From assembly GCA_026708185.1 (NCBI GenBank), contig JAPOVK010000017.1:310001-374000 (forward strand): a DNA stretch of 64,000 bases, read 5' to 3'. A model generated the notes under the pieces. The model made no database searches. It saw only the letters and a program-made list of their open reading frames with translations, and was not told where the DNA came from. A program made the translations under genes and the position numbers. Positions 43,911 through 51,672 of the stretch are shown piece by piece. The DNA comes from Gammaproteobacteria bacterium (GTDB lineage Bacteria; Pseudomonadota; Gammaproteobacteria; Pseudomonadales; Azotimanducaceae). The stretch's first letter is position 1. Every line of letters starts with the position of its first letter.

Positions 43911-45722
43911 TCAAGCACCGTGCAACGATCCGTGGATGTCGGCCGCTAGTTTACGGCTCACGCCGGGAACTTTGGCGATTTCCTCGACACTGGCACCCTG
44001 GATCGACGAAACCGAGCCGAAGTGCGCGAGCAGTTCCCGCTTGCGGCGCGGTCCGACGCCGACGATGTCGTCGAGCACCGATCGTCGGCGCTTCTTCTGG
44101 CGCCGGCCCCGGTGGCCGGAGATGGCGAACCTGTGCGCTTCGTCGCGGATGTGCTGGAGCAGGTGCATGGCACCACCGTTCGCGGGAAGCACGAGTTCGC
44201 CTTGACCAGCGAGCAGAATGGTCTCGAAGCCGGGTTTGCGGGTCGGGCCCTTGGCGATCCCGAGCAACGCGATGTCCTTCACCTGCAGTTGGTCCAGCAC
44301 TTCGGCAGCCCGGCCGACCTGGCCGGCGCCGCCATCGATGATCACCGCGTCCGGCAACGCCGCCTCGCCTTCCACGAGGCGCGTATAGCGGCGCCGCATG
44401 ACCTGTTCGATGGCGCCGTAGTCGTCGCCCCGCGGCACACCTTCGATGTTGTAGCGCCGATAGTCCGACTTCACCGGCCCCTCGGTGTCGAACACCACGC
44501 AGGACGCGACCGTTGCCTCGCCCGCCGAGTGACTGATGTCAAAGCACTCCAGGCGCGACGGGATGTCTTCCCAGCCGAGAGCGGCTTGCAGGTCGACGAA
44601 GCGCCCCAGGACGTTTTGCCGGTCCGCGACCAGGGCCGACAGCGACATCTTGGCGTTCTCCGTCGCCATCTCCGCCCAACGCGCGCGCTGCCCGCGGACG
44701 TGGCACGCTACTTCCACGCGCCGCCCCGCCCGTTCCGTCAAGGCCCCGGCTAGCAGATCGGCATCGCCTTGCGGTACGGCGACCACCAACGTCTTCGGCA
44801 TCTCGCGTTCACGACCACCGAGGTAGTACTGCGACACGAAGGCGAACAGCAACTCGTCCTCCGGCACACCGAGCTCGTTTTTCGGGAACCAGGTCCGGTT
44901 GCCCAGCAGGCGACCGTCGCGCACGAACAGGCCTTGTACGCAGGCCTGGCCGGCGTCGATGGCCACGCCGAAGATGTCCACGTTGCCGCCGGCGCCGTGC
45001 ACATACTGGTTCTCCTGGACGCGGCGCAGGTGACCGATCTGGTCCCGATAGCGCGCGGCGCGTTCGAACTCAAGGGCTGACGCGGCGGCCTCCATCTTGT
45101 CCTTGAAGGCCGACAGCACGTCGCTGCTCTTGCCTTCGAGGAACATGACCGCCAGACGCACGTCCTCGGCGTACTGTTCGCGGCCGATCAGGCCGACGCA
45201 AGGCGCGCTGCAGCGGTCGATCTGGTGCTGCAAGCACGGTCGCGAGCGATTCTTGAAGAAGCCGTCCTCGCAGGGGCGAATGCCGAAGAGTCTCTGCAGG
45301 ATGTTCAGGCTGTCGCGCACTGCCGCCGCGCTCGGAAACGGGCCGAAGTACCGACCGCCCTTCTTGGCACCGCGATGGAAGGCGAGCCGCGGAAAGGGAT
45401 GATCCGTCAACTCGATGAACGGGTAGGACTTGTCGTCGCGTAGAACAACGTTGAAGCGCGGCTGCTCGGCCTTGATCAGGCTCTGTTCGAGCAGCAAGGC
45501 CTCCGTCTCGCTCGTGGTGACGGTGATCCGGATGTCCTGGACCTTGGCCATCAGGGCCATGGTCTTGGTGGTCAGTCCGGAGGCGCGGAAATACGCCGTG
45601 ACCCGGGGTTTGAGGCTGCGCGCCTTGCCGACGTAGAGCACTTCATCCGCCTCGCCGACCATCTGGTAGACGCCCGGCCGCTTCGGCAGCGTGGTCAGGA
45701 AGCGCTCGGCATCGAATGCCAC
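43911..45722 (-). CDS. uvrC: UvrABC excinuclease subunit C
   Basis: Dual-incision nuclease of nucleotide excision repair, 603 residues, a normal length. The N-terminal GIY-YIG nuclease is recognisable (KRPGVYQMVGEADEVLYVGKA). Then come the UVR region (FKDKMEAAASALEFERAARYRDQI), the RNase H-like C-terminal nuclease (RLECFDISHSAGEATVAS, VIIDGGAGQVGRA) and the helix-hairpin-helix pair at the end (VGPRRKRELLAHFGS, VPGVSRKLAADIH). It is upstream of pgsA on the same strand. Confidence 0.97.
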   Translation of the reverse strand: MAFDAERFLTTLPKRPGVYQMVGEADEVLYVGKARSLKPRVTAYFRASGLTTKTMALMAKVQDIRITVTTSETEALLLEQSLIKAEQPRFNVVLRDDKSYPFIELTDHPFPRLAFHRGAKKGGRYFGPFPSAAAVRDSLNILQRLFGIRPCEDGFFKNRSRPCLQHQIDRCSAPCVGLIGREQYAEDVRLAVMFLEGKSSDVLSAFKDKMEAAASALEFERAARYRDQIGHLRRVQENQYVHGAGGNVDIFGVAIDAGQACVQGLFVRDGRLLGNRTWFPKNELGVPEDELLFAFVSQYYLGGREREMPKTLVVAVPQGDADLLAGALTERAGRRVEVACHVRGQRARWAEMATENAKMSLSALVADRQNVLGRFVDLQAALGWEDIPSRLECFDISHSAGEATVASCVVFDTEGPVKSDYRRYNIEGVPRGDDYGAIEQVMRRRYTRLVEGEAALPDAVIIDGGAGQVGRAAEVLDQLQVKDIALLGIAKGPTRKPGFETILLAGQGELVLPANGGAMHLLQHIRDEAHRFAISGHRGRRQKKRRRSVLDDIVGVGPRRKRELLAHFGSVSSIQGASVEEIAKVPGVSRKLAADIHGSLHGA

Positions 45723-45737
45723 GGGTTCAAGGCTCGC

Positions 45738-46157
45738 CTATTTGCGCACCCGGAGGGGGATGACGTTGCTCTCGCGCTTGACGTACACCTCACGCTTGCG
45801 GCCGGGTCCGTCCAAGCCGATTTTGCCTTTGTCGAACAGCCGCAGCTCGTAGCTGGCCGGAGAGGTCACGGCGCCGTCCCCTTCCGTCGGCTCAAGGTAG
45901 AGCGTGTGGCCCCTGAGCCGCCAGTTTCCGCGCTGGATGACATCCCCGTCGCGTGCGACGTAGGTTCCGCCCGCCAATTCGCCGCTCAGGGTGAGCCCCC
46001 GGCGTGGCGACGGGCTGCCGTTGGTCGGGGCGGCGTCCAGTTCCCACTTGCCGAGAAGATTCAAGGAGCGCAGCCACTCGTGCCGCCTGCGCCGTGCTCC
46101 ACGCATCCAGAACGCCGTCACGGCGGCGACGGTGATGACGAACAGCCAGAGGGTCAT
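45738..46157 (-). CDS. Membrane-anchored protein of unknown function
   Basis: A 139-residue protein. One N-terminal membrane segment (MTLWLFVITVAAVTAFWM) is followed by a basic stretch (RGARRRRHEW). A beta-type domain follows (LLGKWELDAAPTNG, GNWRLRGHTLYLEPTEG, REVYVKRESNVIPLRVRK), with a lipocalin-like feel but no firm match. The start overlaps the stop of the DUF503 gene (ATGA), so the two are co-translated. It lies 15 bp upstream of uvrC in the same direction. Function is unknown. Confidence 0.65.
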   Translation of the reverse strand: MTLWLFVITVAAVTAFWMRGARRRRHEWLRSLNLLGKWELDAAPTNGSPSPRRGLTLSGELAGGTYVARDGDVIQRGNWRLRGHTLYLEPTEGDGAVTSPASYELRLFDKGKIGLDGPGRKREVYVKRESNVIPLRVRK

Positions 46158-46441
46158 GCGGCCAGAAGTTCGCGGTCGACGCCGACAATGGTCGCATCCA
46201 CCGACTCCGCCGCCCATCGCTCGACGTTCGCGAGCGATTGCTCGACCACCACGGCATCCGCCGCCACCGCGACCACCGACCAGCGCGCGCGCTGGCGCGA
46301 GTCCTGGTGGTCACTCTCACAGATTGCCAGGTTGGGGACGCGGCCGAACTTGTCGCGCAGGCGAGCAAGGCGCCGACGCTTCTCCTTGAGCGACGCGCAG
46401 CCGGGCAAGTGAAAGTCGAGGTCCAGAACTCCGATATGCAT
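46154..46441 (-). CDS. DUF503 family protein (YlxP-like)
   Basis: A 95-residue protein of the DUF503 family. Diagnostic text is HLPGCASLKEKRRRLARLRD, then ICESDHQDSRQRARWSVVAV and a C-terminal VDATIVGVDRELLA. The family has a ferredoxin-like fold and, in Firmicutes, sits in the nusA-infB region. A role in ribosome assembly has been suggested but is not established. Here it is coupled to the membrane-anchored hypothetical gene. Confidence 0.85.
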   Translation of the reverse strand: MHIGVLDLDFHLPGCASLKEKRRRLARLRDKFGRVPNLAICESDHQDSRQRARWSVVAVAADAVVVEQSLANVERWAAESVDATIVGVDRELLAA

Positions 46442-46468
46442 GGGTCGGTCCGCGGCGAGAGCCTAAGG

Positions 46469-47971
46469 TCAGCCTGCGGCCGCGGCGGGCGGACGCAGTT
46501 CGTCGAAGCCGGTCCGGGCGACGTCCGGCACGAGCGGGTAGCGGATGCCGGCCCATTTCTGCGTCACGCGGATCACCTGGCAGGCATAGCCGAATTCATT
46601 GTCGTACCACGCGTAAAGCACGATGCGATTACCGTCGACGATCGTCGCGCCGCCGTCGATGCCGCAGGCGTGGCGATTGCCGATGAAGTCGCTCGACACG
46701 CGCTCGTTGGACGACGTGTAGTCGATCTGGCGTTGCAACGACGAATTGAGCGCCGTGTCGCGCAGGAAGGCATTCACCTCGTCACGATCCACGTCGCGAT
46801 GCAGCGTGAGCTTGAGGATCGCCAGCGAGACATTCGGTGTCGGCACCCGGATTGCGTTGGCCGTGAGCTTCCCTTCGAGTTCGGGGAGCAGCTTGGCAAC
46901 AGCCCTGGACGCCCCGGTCTCGGTGATCACCATGTTCAACGGCGCCGACCGGCCGCGCCGGTTCTTCGCATGGTAGTTGTCGTGGAGGTTCTGGTCCGGC
47001 GTGTAGGCGTGCACCGTCTCGATGTGCCCGTGGACGATGCCCCACTGGTCGCTGACGGCCTTCAGGACCGGCACGATCGCATTGGTGGTGCAGGATGCGC
47101 ACGACAGGATCTTGTCGTCATCGGCGATGAGATGCGAGTTGACGCCGGAGACGATGTTCTTGACGTCGCCCTTGCCAGGGGCCGTGACCATCACGCGCGA
47201 TACGCCCTTGGACTTCAGATGTTCCGAGAGGCCTTCCTCATCCCGCCAGATGCCGCTGTTGTCGATCAGCAAGGCATCGTCGATGCCGTACTGGGTGTAG
47301 TCGATGGCGCTGCGATCATCGGCGTAGATCATGCGGATGACGTTGCCGTTGGCGATCAGGCACTGGTTCTCTTCATCGACGCGAATCGTGCCCTGGAACG
47401 CCCCGTGCACGGAGTCGCGGCGCAGCAGGGCAGCGCGCTTGACGATGTCGTCCGGTCGCCCGGGTCGCAACACCACCGCGCGCAACACGAGCTGGTCGCC
47501 GCCGCCGGTCTTCTCAATCAAGAGACGTGCCAGCAGCCGGCCGATGCGGCCGAAGCCGAACAACACGACGTCGACGGGCTTCTCAAGCGGCTGCACGTGG
47601 CGCCCGATGATCTTGGCGCACGCCTCGCGCGTGAAAACGCCCACGCTCAGCCGCTCGCCGCTGCTCGTGCGTTGCATGTACTCCACGGCCAGCTTCCCCA
47701 CATCGACGTGGGAGGGACCGAGGTCGAGTCGTGACATCGCCTCGAGGATCGGGTAGCTCTCGAACTCCGACAGTTCGTTCTCGGCCACCTGGCGCACGAA
47801 GCGGTGGGTCTTCATGATGTCGGTGACGCTTTGGTTGTGGAGCGCGCGACCGTAGCAGTAGACGACCACGTTCTTGCGGTACAACCGGCCGATGATGGGA
47901 ATCATGGCCTCGGCAAGCGCCTCGCGTTCCTTCCAGTCCGGGAAGTAGTCCTCAAGGCTGTCCAGTGCCAT
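46469..47971 (-). CDS. Glyceraldehyde-3-phosphate dehydrogenase, N-terminally extended type
   Basis: NAD(P)-dependent oxidation of glyceraldehyde 3-phosphate; 500 residues because about 130 residues precede the Rossmann fold. The catalytic core is complete: VDVVLFGFGRIGRLLARLL near 133-151, active-site Cys in SCASCTTNAIVP (about 293), HAYTPDQN, and WYDNEFGYACQV near the C-terminus. The extension (PDWKEREALAEAMIPIIGRL and following helical text) is known from gammaproteobacterial homologues such as the second Gap of pseudomonads. The ATG at 47971 has GAGGG upstream. Confidence 0.92.
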   Translation of the reverse strand: MALDSLEDYFPDWKEREALAEAMIPIIGRLYRKNVVVYCYGRALHNQSVTDIMKTHRFVRQVAENELSEFESYPILEAMSRLDLGPSHVDVGKLAVEYMQRTSSGERLSVGVFTREACAKIIGRHVQPLEKPVDVVLFGFGRIGRLLARLLIEKTGGGDQLVLRAVVLRPGRPDDIVKRAALLRRDSVHGAFQGTIRVDEENQCLIANGNVIRMIYADDRSAIDYTQYGIDDALLIDNSGIWRDEEGLSEHLKSKGVSRVMVTAPGKGDVKNIVSGVNSHLIADDDKILSCASCTTNAIVPVLKAVSDQWGIVHGHIETVHAYTPDQNLHDNYHAKNRRGRSAPLNMVITETGASRAVAKLLPELEGKLTANAIRVPTPNVSLAILKLTLHRDVDRDEVNAFLRDTALNSSLQRQIDYTSSNERVSSDFIGNRHACGIDGGATIVDGNRIVLYAWYDNEFGYACQVIRVTQKWAGIRYPLVPDVARTGFDELRPPAAAAG

Positions 47972-48131
47972 CAGCGGACCCTCGGCGCGGGGAAGATGGC
48001 GGGTATTATCGGCAAACGCCCAAGAATGTAAACCTGATTGTCCTGGTCCCGGCGTGCTGGGATACCGTTCGCGCCCTCCGCTGCGCGTCAAACCACGCGC
48101 CGAAACATCACGACCTTGTGGACCGGCCGAA

Positions 48132-48609
48132 TCAAGCCTGCGGGTCGTCCAGCTCGTCAACAGGCGCGCTCACCAACTGCCAAATGAGCCCCAGATTCAA
48201 TAGATATATCAATGATCTAACGGTAGCTTCGGATTCTCTTGCGTCCGTTGGGTGCGCGAACCAGTTCCGATGATCGTTCATCGCAAACAACGCTTGCGGC
48301 ACGTTGAACGGGCGTCTCGGCAGGAGCTCCCTCTCCCGGAGGTCGGACACGACCTTCCCGAAAGGGATCCTGGAATCGGCTTTGTCGCCGCCGTATTCCC
48401 ACGGGATCGCGCTCGTCGGTTCGTGCGCGGTTGACGATCACTCCTCTGGCACCGGGTTCCCTCGTGATCTCCCCGCCTTCAGCGAGCGCCCTGCATACCT
48501 GGTTTACCTGCTGATGCGAGCGGATCCCGGTTCGCTTTCGGATCTCCGATTCGGTCAGCCCCTCCGGGACGGATCGGATCATCCGCATAACAATGTCCCG
48601 ATTGGTCAT
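48132..48609 (-). pseudogene. Winged-helix/HEPN-like protein, probably frameshifted
   Basis: Two overlapping frames look like one gene. The first (ATG 48609) gives a winged-helix domain: TESEIRKRTGIRSHQQVNQV, then EITREPGARGVIVNRA. The second gives TSAIPWEYGGDKADSRIPFG, SDLRERELLPRRPFNVPQAL, MNDHRNWFAHPTD and SLIYLLNLGLIWQL. The last has the 'RNxxxH' feel of HEPN RNases. The shift must lie between about 48370 and 48437. The winged-helix start followed by a HEPN-like end suggests an unusual toxin- or regulator-like protein. A separate start (GTG 48350) for the second part is possible. Confidence 0.55.
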
Positions 48610-48731
48610 CCGTCGTGAGAGCCCGTGTACCTCGATCCGAGTGGGCTGTCCGGGTTCTTGAGGGAGCGCCACCACGCAAGGAACAAACGCGCTCCTAGCT
48701 CCATCACCAGGTCAACGACCCGGCGCGGACG

Positions 48732-49787
48732 TCACCTCAGCGACGCGTTAACCCGTTCCAATGCGTCCGAGCCCGGGCACAGCACCGATTCGTCCAGCGC
48801 GTTGAGCGGCGTTGCCGGGGTACCCAGGATCTCGTGGCAGTCACTGGCGTCCGGGTCCACGTAGAGGAGGCCCGTCACCACCTCGCCATCTTCCGCAGCC
48901 CGCTGCACGTGAGACAGCGCCTGCACCCGGTCGCGCGGATCGTACTGCTCGTCGAGCTTGCGCAACCGCAAGGTCGAGCCGTCGGGCATCGCCACGTCCT
49001 CGACGGTGCCGGGCTCGTAGTCGGCGGTGATCTCGACGCCGGGTGTTACGAAATCGGCTTCGATGACGTTGCCGGTATGGCCGCGCACGTAGTCGTAGCT
49101 CTTCGTGGAGCCGTTGTGGTTGTTGAACGCGACGCACGGCGAGATGACGTCGATGAAGGCGAAGCCTTCGTGCTTGAGGCCAGCCTGGATCAGCGGCACG
49201 AGCTGTCGCTTGTCGCCCGAGAAGCTGCGGGCGACGAACGTGGCGCCGATCTGCAGCGCCATCGACACCAGGTCGATGGGCGCATAGAGATTGGGCACGC
49301 CCTTCTTGCTGGTCGATCCCTTGTCGTTGGTCGCCGAGAACTGGCCCTTGGTCAGCCCGTAGGTGCCGTTGTTGTCGACGATGTAGAGCATGTTGATGCG
49401 CCGACGCACGATGTGCGCGAACTGCCCGATGCCGATCGACGCGCTGTCGCCGTCGCCGCTGACGCCGATGCAATAGAGTTCCCTGTTCGCGAGATTGGCA
49501 CCCGTCGCGACCGAAGGCATGCGCCCGTGCACGGAGTTGAAGCCGTGCGAGTGGCTCAGGAAATAGCTCGGCGTCTTCGACGAACAGCCGATCCCGGACA
49601 CCTTCGCGAACCGATGCGGCGGCAAAGACAGTTGGGCGCAGGCTTGCACGATCGCGGCCGACACGGAGTCGTGGCCGCAACCGGCGCACAAGGTCGACAC
49701 CGAGCCCTCGTAGTCGCGGCGCGTCAAGCCGAGGTCGTTCAGCGGCAATTGCGGGTGATGGACCCTGGGTTTGGCAACGAATGTCAT
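48732..49787 (-). CDS. korB: 2-oxoacid:acceptor oxidoreductase beta subunit (KorB-like)
   Basis: Thiamine diphosphate-binding subunit, 351 residues, of a 2-oxoacid:ferredoxin/NAD(P) oxidoreductase, most likely using 2-oxoglutarate. The TPP motif runs from GCGHDSVSAAIV and GIGCSSKTP to GDGDSASIGIGQFAHIVRR and NNGTYGLTKGQ. Later FIDVISPCVAFNNH is shared with KorB. The start overlaps the korA stop by four bases. It is the last gene of a three-gene operon that also supplies a GltD-like flavoprotein subunit. Confidence 0.9.
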   Translation of the reverse strand: MTFVAKPRVHHPQLPLNDLGLTRRDYEGSVSTLCAGCGHDSVSAAIVQACAQLSLPPHRFAKVSGIGCSSKTPSYFLSHSHGFNSVHGRMPSVATGANLANRELYCIGVSGDGDSASIGIGQFAHIVRRRINMLYIVDNNGTYGLTKGQFSATNDKGSTSKKGVPNLYAPIDLVSMALQIGATFVARSFSGDKRQLVPLIQAGLKHEGFAFIDVISPCVAFNNHNGSTKSYDYVRGHTGNVIEADFVTPGVEITADYEPGTVEDVAMPDGSTLRLRKLDEQYDPRDRVQALSHVQRAAEDGEVVTGLLYVDPDASDCHEILGTPATPLNALDESVLCPGSDALERVNASLR

Positions 49788-51649
49788 GAGCCGACCTCCC
49801 CGGCGGATGCGGCACCGTCACGGCGACCACTGACGGCGCGTAGCCGTGGCAGCTTGCGGGCTTCGAAATAGTCGCTCACCTGTTCGTAGATCGTATCCGC
49901 GGAGATGGAGAAGCCGCCGTAGTAGAGCACGGAGTCGATACGCGCCGGATCTAGCCCTAAGTCGTTCACCAGGAGCGTCTTCATCTGCGCGTCGCGGTTC
50001 TGCTCGGCGAGGAATACGATCTCGTGCCGCTCGATGAAGGCGCGCACTTCCTCGTCGAACGGGAAGCCGCGGATCCGCATGGTGTCGAGCTCCACGCCGT
50101 CCTCGCGCAACCGATCCAGGGCCTCCGGAATCGGCAGCGCGGTAGTGCCGTAGTAGACGATCGCCGCGCGCCGACCTTCATCGTGCACCTCCGGTGCGGG
50201 GACGAGGGTGCGTGCGGTCTCCCACTTGACGAGCAGGCGATCCATGTTGCGCGTATACGCCTCAGGCGCCTCGGTGTAGGCCGCGTATTCGTCCCGCGAC
50301 GTGCCGCGCGTGAAGAATGCGCCCTTCTCCGGGTGGGTCCCCGGCAGTGTCCGATAGCCGATCCCGTCGCCGTCGACGTCCACGTACCGGCCGAAGGCCT
50401 CGATGTCCTCCAACGCGTCGCGGTCGAGGACCTTGCCGCGGTCGTAGCGCCGGGCGTCGTCCCAGTCGAAGGGCTCGGACAGGTTGTCGTTCATGCCGAG
50501 TTCGAGATCCGACAGCACGATCACGGGCGTCTGCAGCCGGTCGGCCAGATCCAGGGCGTCAGCCGCGAACTCGAAGCACTCCTTCGGCGTCGACGGAAAC
50601 ATCAGCGGGTGGCGGGTGTCGCCGTGGGATGCGTAGGCCGCCGACAGCAGATCGCCCTGCTGCGTGCGGGTCGGCATGCCGGTGGACGGGCCGGCGCGCT
50701 GGATGTCCCACAACACCGCCGGAATCTCGGCGAAGTACGCGAGCCCGAGGAACTCCGTCATCAGGGACACGCCGGGGCCGCTCGTGGCCGTGAACGCGCG
50801 GGCACCGTTCCAGCCGGCACCGATGACGATTCCCATGGCGGCGAGTTCGTCCTCGGCCTGGATGATGGCGAAGTTGCGTTCGCCGTCCTTGCCCGTGCGT
50901 AGCTGATTGCAATACTTCTCGAATGCTTCGGCGAGCGAGGTGGACGGCGTGATCGGGTACCAGGCGCAAACGGTCGCGCCGCCGAAGATCGCGCCCAGGC
51001 CCGCAGCGGCATTGCCGTCCACCATGATCCGATCGCCGACCGCATCGGAGTAGCGGACCTGGATCGGCAGCGGGCAGTCGAGATAGTTGAGCGCGTAGTT
51101 GCGCCCGATTTCCAAGGCGTGGATGTTCGGCGCGATCAGGTCGTCCTTGCCTTTGTACTGGGCGGAGACCATGCCGGTGATCACCTCGAAGTCGATGCTG
51201 ATCAGCGCCGACAGGGCGCCGAGGTAGACGATGTTCTTGAACAGCGCCCGATGCTTCGGGTTCGGGAACTCCGGCAGCACGAGCTGGGAGATCGGCACGC
51301 CGACGCGGTTGATGTCCGCACGGCGCAGGCGTACGTCGAGTTCCTTGGAGTTGTCGTAGACCAGGAAGCCGCCCGGCACCAGGGACTCGATGTCCTCGGC
51401 GAAGGTCTCCGCGTTCATCGCCACCATGATGTCGATGCCTTCGCGCCGGCCCGCGTAGCCCTTCTCGGACACGCGAACCTCGAACCAGGTCGGCAGGCCC
51501 TCGATGTTCGACGGGAAGATGTTCCGGGTCGCCACGGGTATTCCCATCCGGAACAGGGCCTTCGCGAACATGCCGTTCGCGGATGCGGATCCGGATCCGT
51601 TGACGTTCGCGAAACGGATGACGAAGTCGTTGTAGGTGGTCTCGGCCAA
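49784..51649 (-). CDS. korA: 2-oxoacid:acceptor oxidoreductase alpha (gamma-alpha fused) subunit (KorA-like)
   Basis: A 621-residue subunit in which the gamma domain (about 1-190; VNGSGSASANGMFAKALFR, VSEKGYAGRREGID) is fused to the alpha domain (from about 210; GGATVCAWYPITPSTSLAEAF). It carries the pyrimidine-side residues, for example FAIIQAEDELAAMGIVIGAG and TSGPGVSLM. The C-terminal domain (PEALDRLREDGVELDTMRI, FLAEQNRDAQMKTLLVND) is complete. No ATG fits the start; TTG at 51649, eight bases after GAGG, is chosen. The gene follows the electron-transfer subunit by 23 bp and is coupled to korB. Confidence 0.9.
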   Translation of the reverse strand: MAETTYNDFVIRFANVNGSGSASANGMFAKALFRMGIPVATRNIFPSNIEGLPTWFEVRVSEKGYAGRREGIDIMVAMNAETFAEDIESLVPGGFLVYDNSKELDVRLRRADINRVGVPISQLVLPEFPNPKHRALFKNIVYLGALSALISIDFEVITGMVSAQYKGKDDLIAPNIHALEIGRNYALNYLDCPLPIQVRYSDAVGDRIMVDGNAAAGLGAIFGGATVCAWYPITPSTSLAEAFEKYCNQLRTGKDGERNFAIIQAEDELAAMGIVIGAGWNGARAFTATSGPGVSLMTEFLGLAYFAEIPAVLWDIQRAGPSTGMPTRTQQGDLLSAAYASHGDTRHPLMFPSTPKECFEFAADALDLADRLQTPVIVLSDLELGMNDNLSEPFDWDDARRYDRGKVLDRDALEDIEAFGRYVDVDGDGIGYRTLPGTHPEKGAFFTRGTSRDEYAAYTEAPEAYTRNMDRLLVKWETARTLVPAPEVHDEGRRAAIVYYGTTALPIPEALDRLREDGVELDTMRIRGFPFDEEVRAFIERHEIVFLAEQNRDAQMKTLLVNDLGLDPARIDSVLYYGGFSISADTIYEQVSDYFEARKLPRLRAVSGRRDGAASAGEVGS

Positions 51650-51672
51650 CTCGGTGTCCTCGGCGGGCGCCC

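Noticed and set aside
46238-47734. Long plus-strand frame opposite the GAPDH and DUF503 genes
   Set aside because: It runs antisense to conserved catalytic motifs and has no ribosome site or family features.
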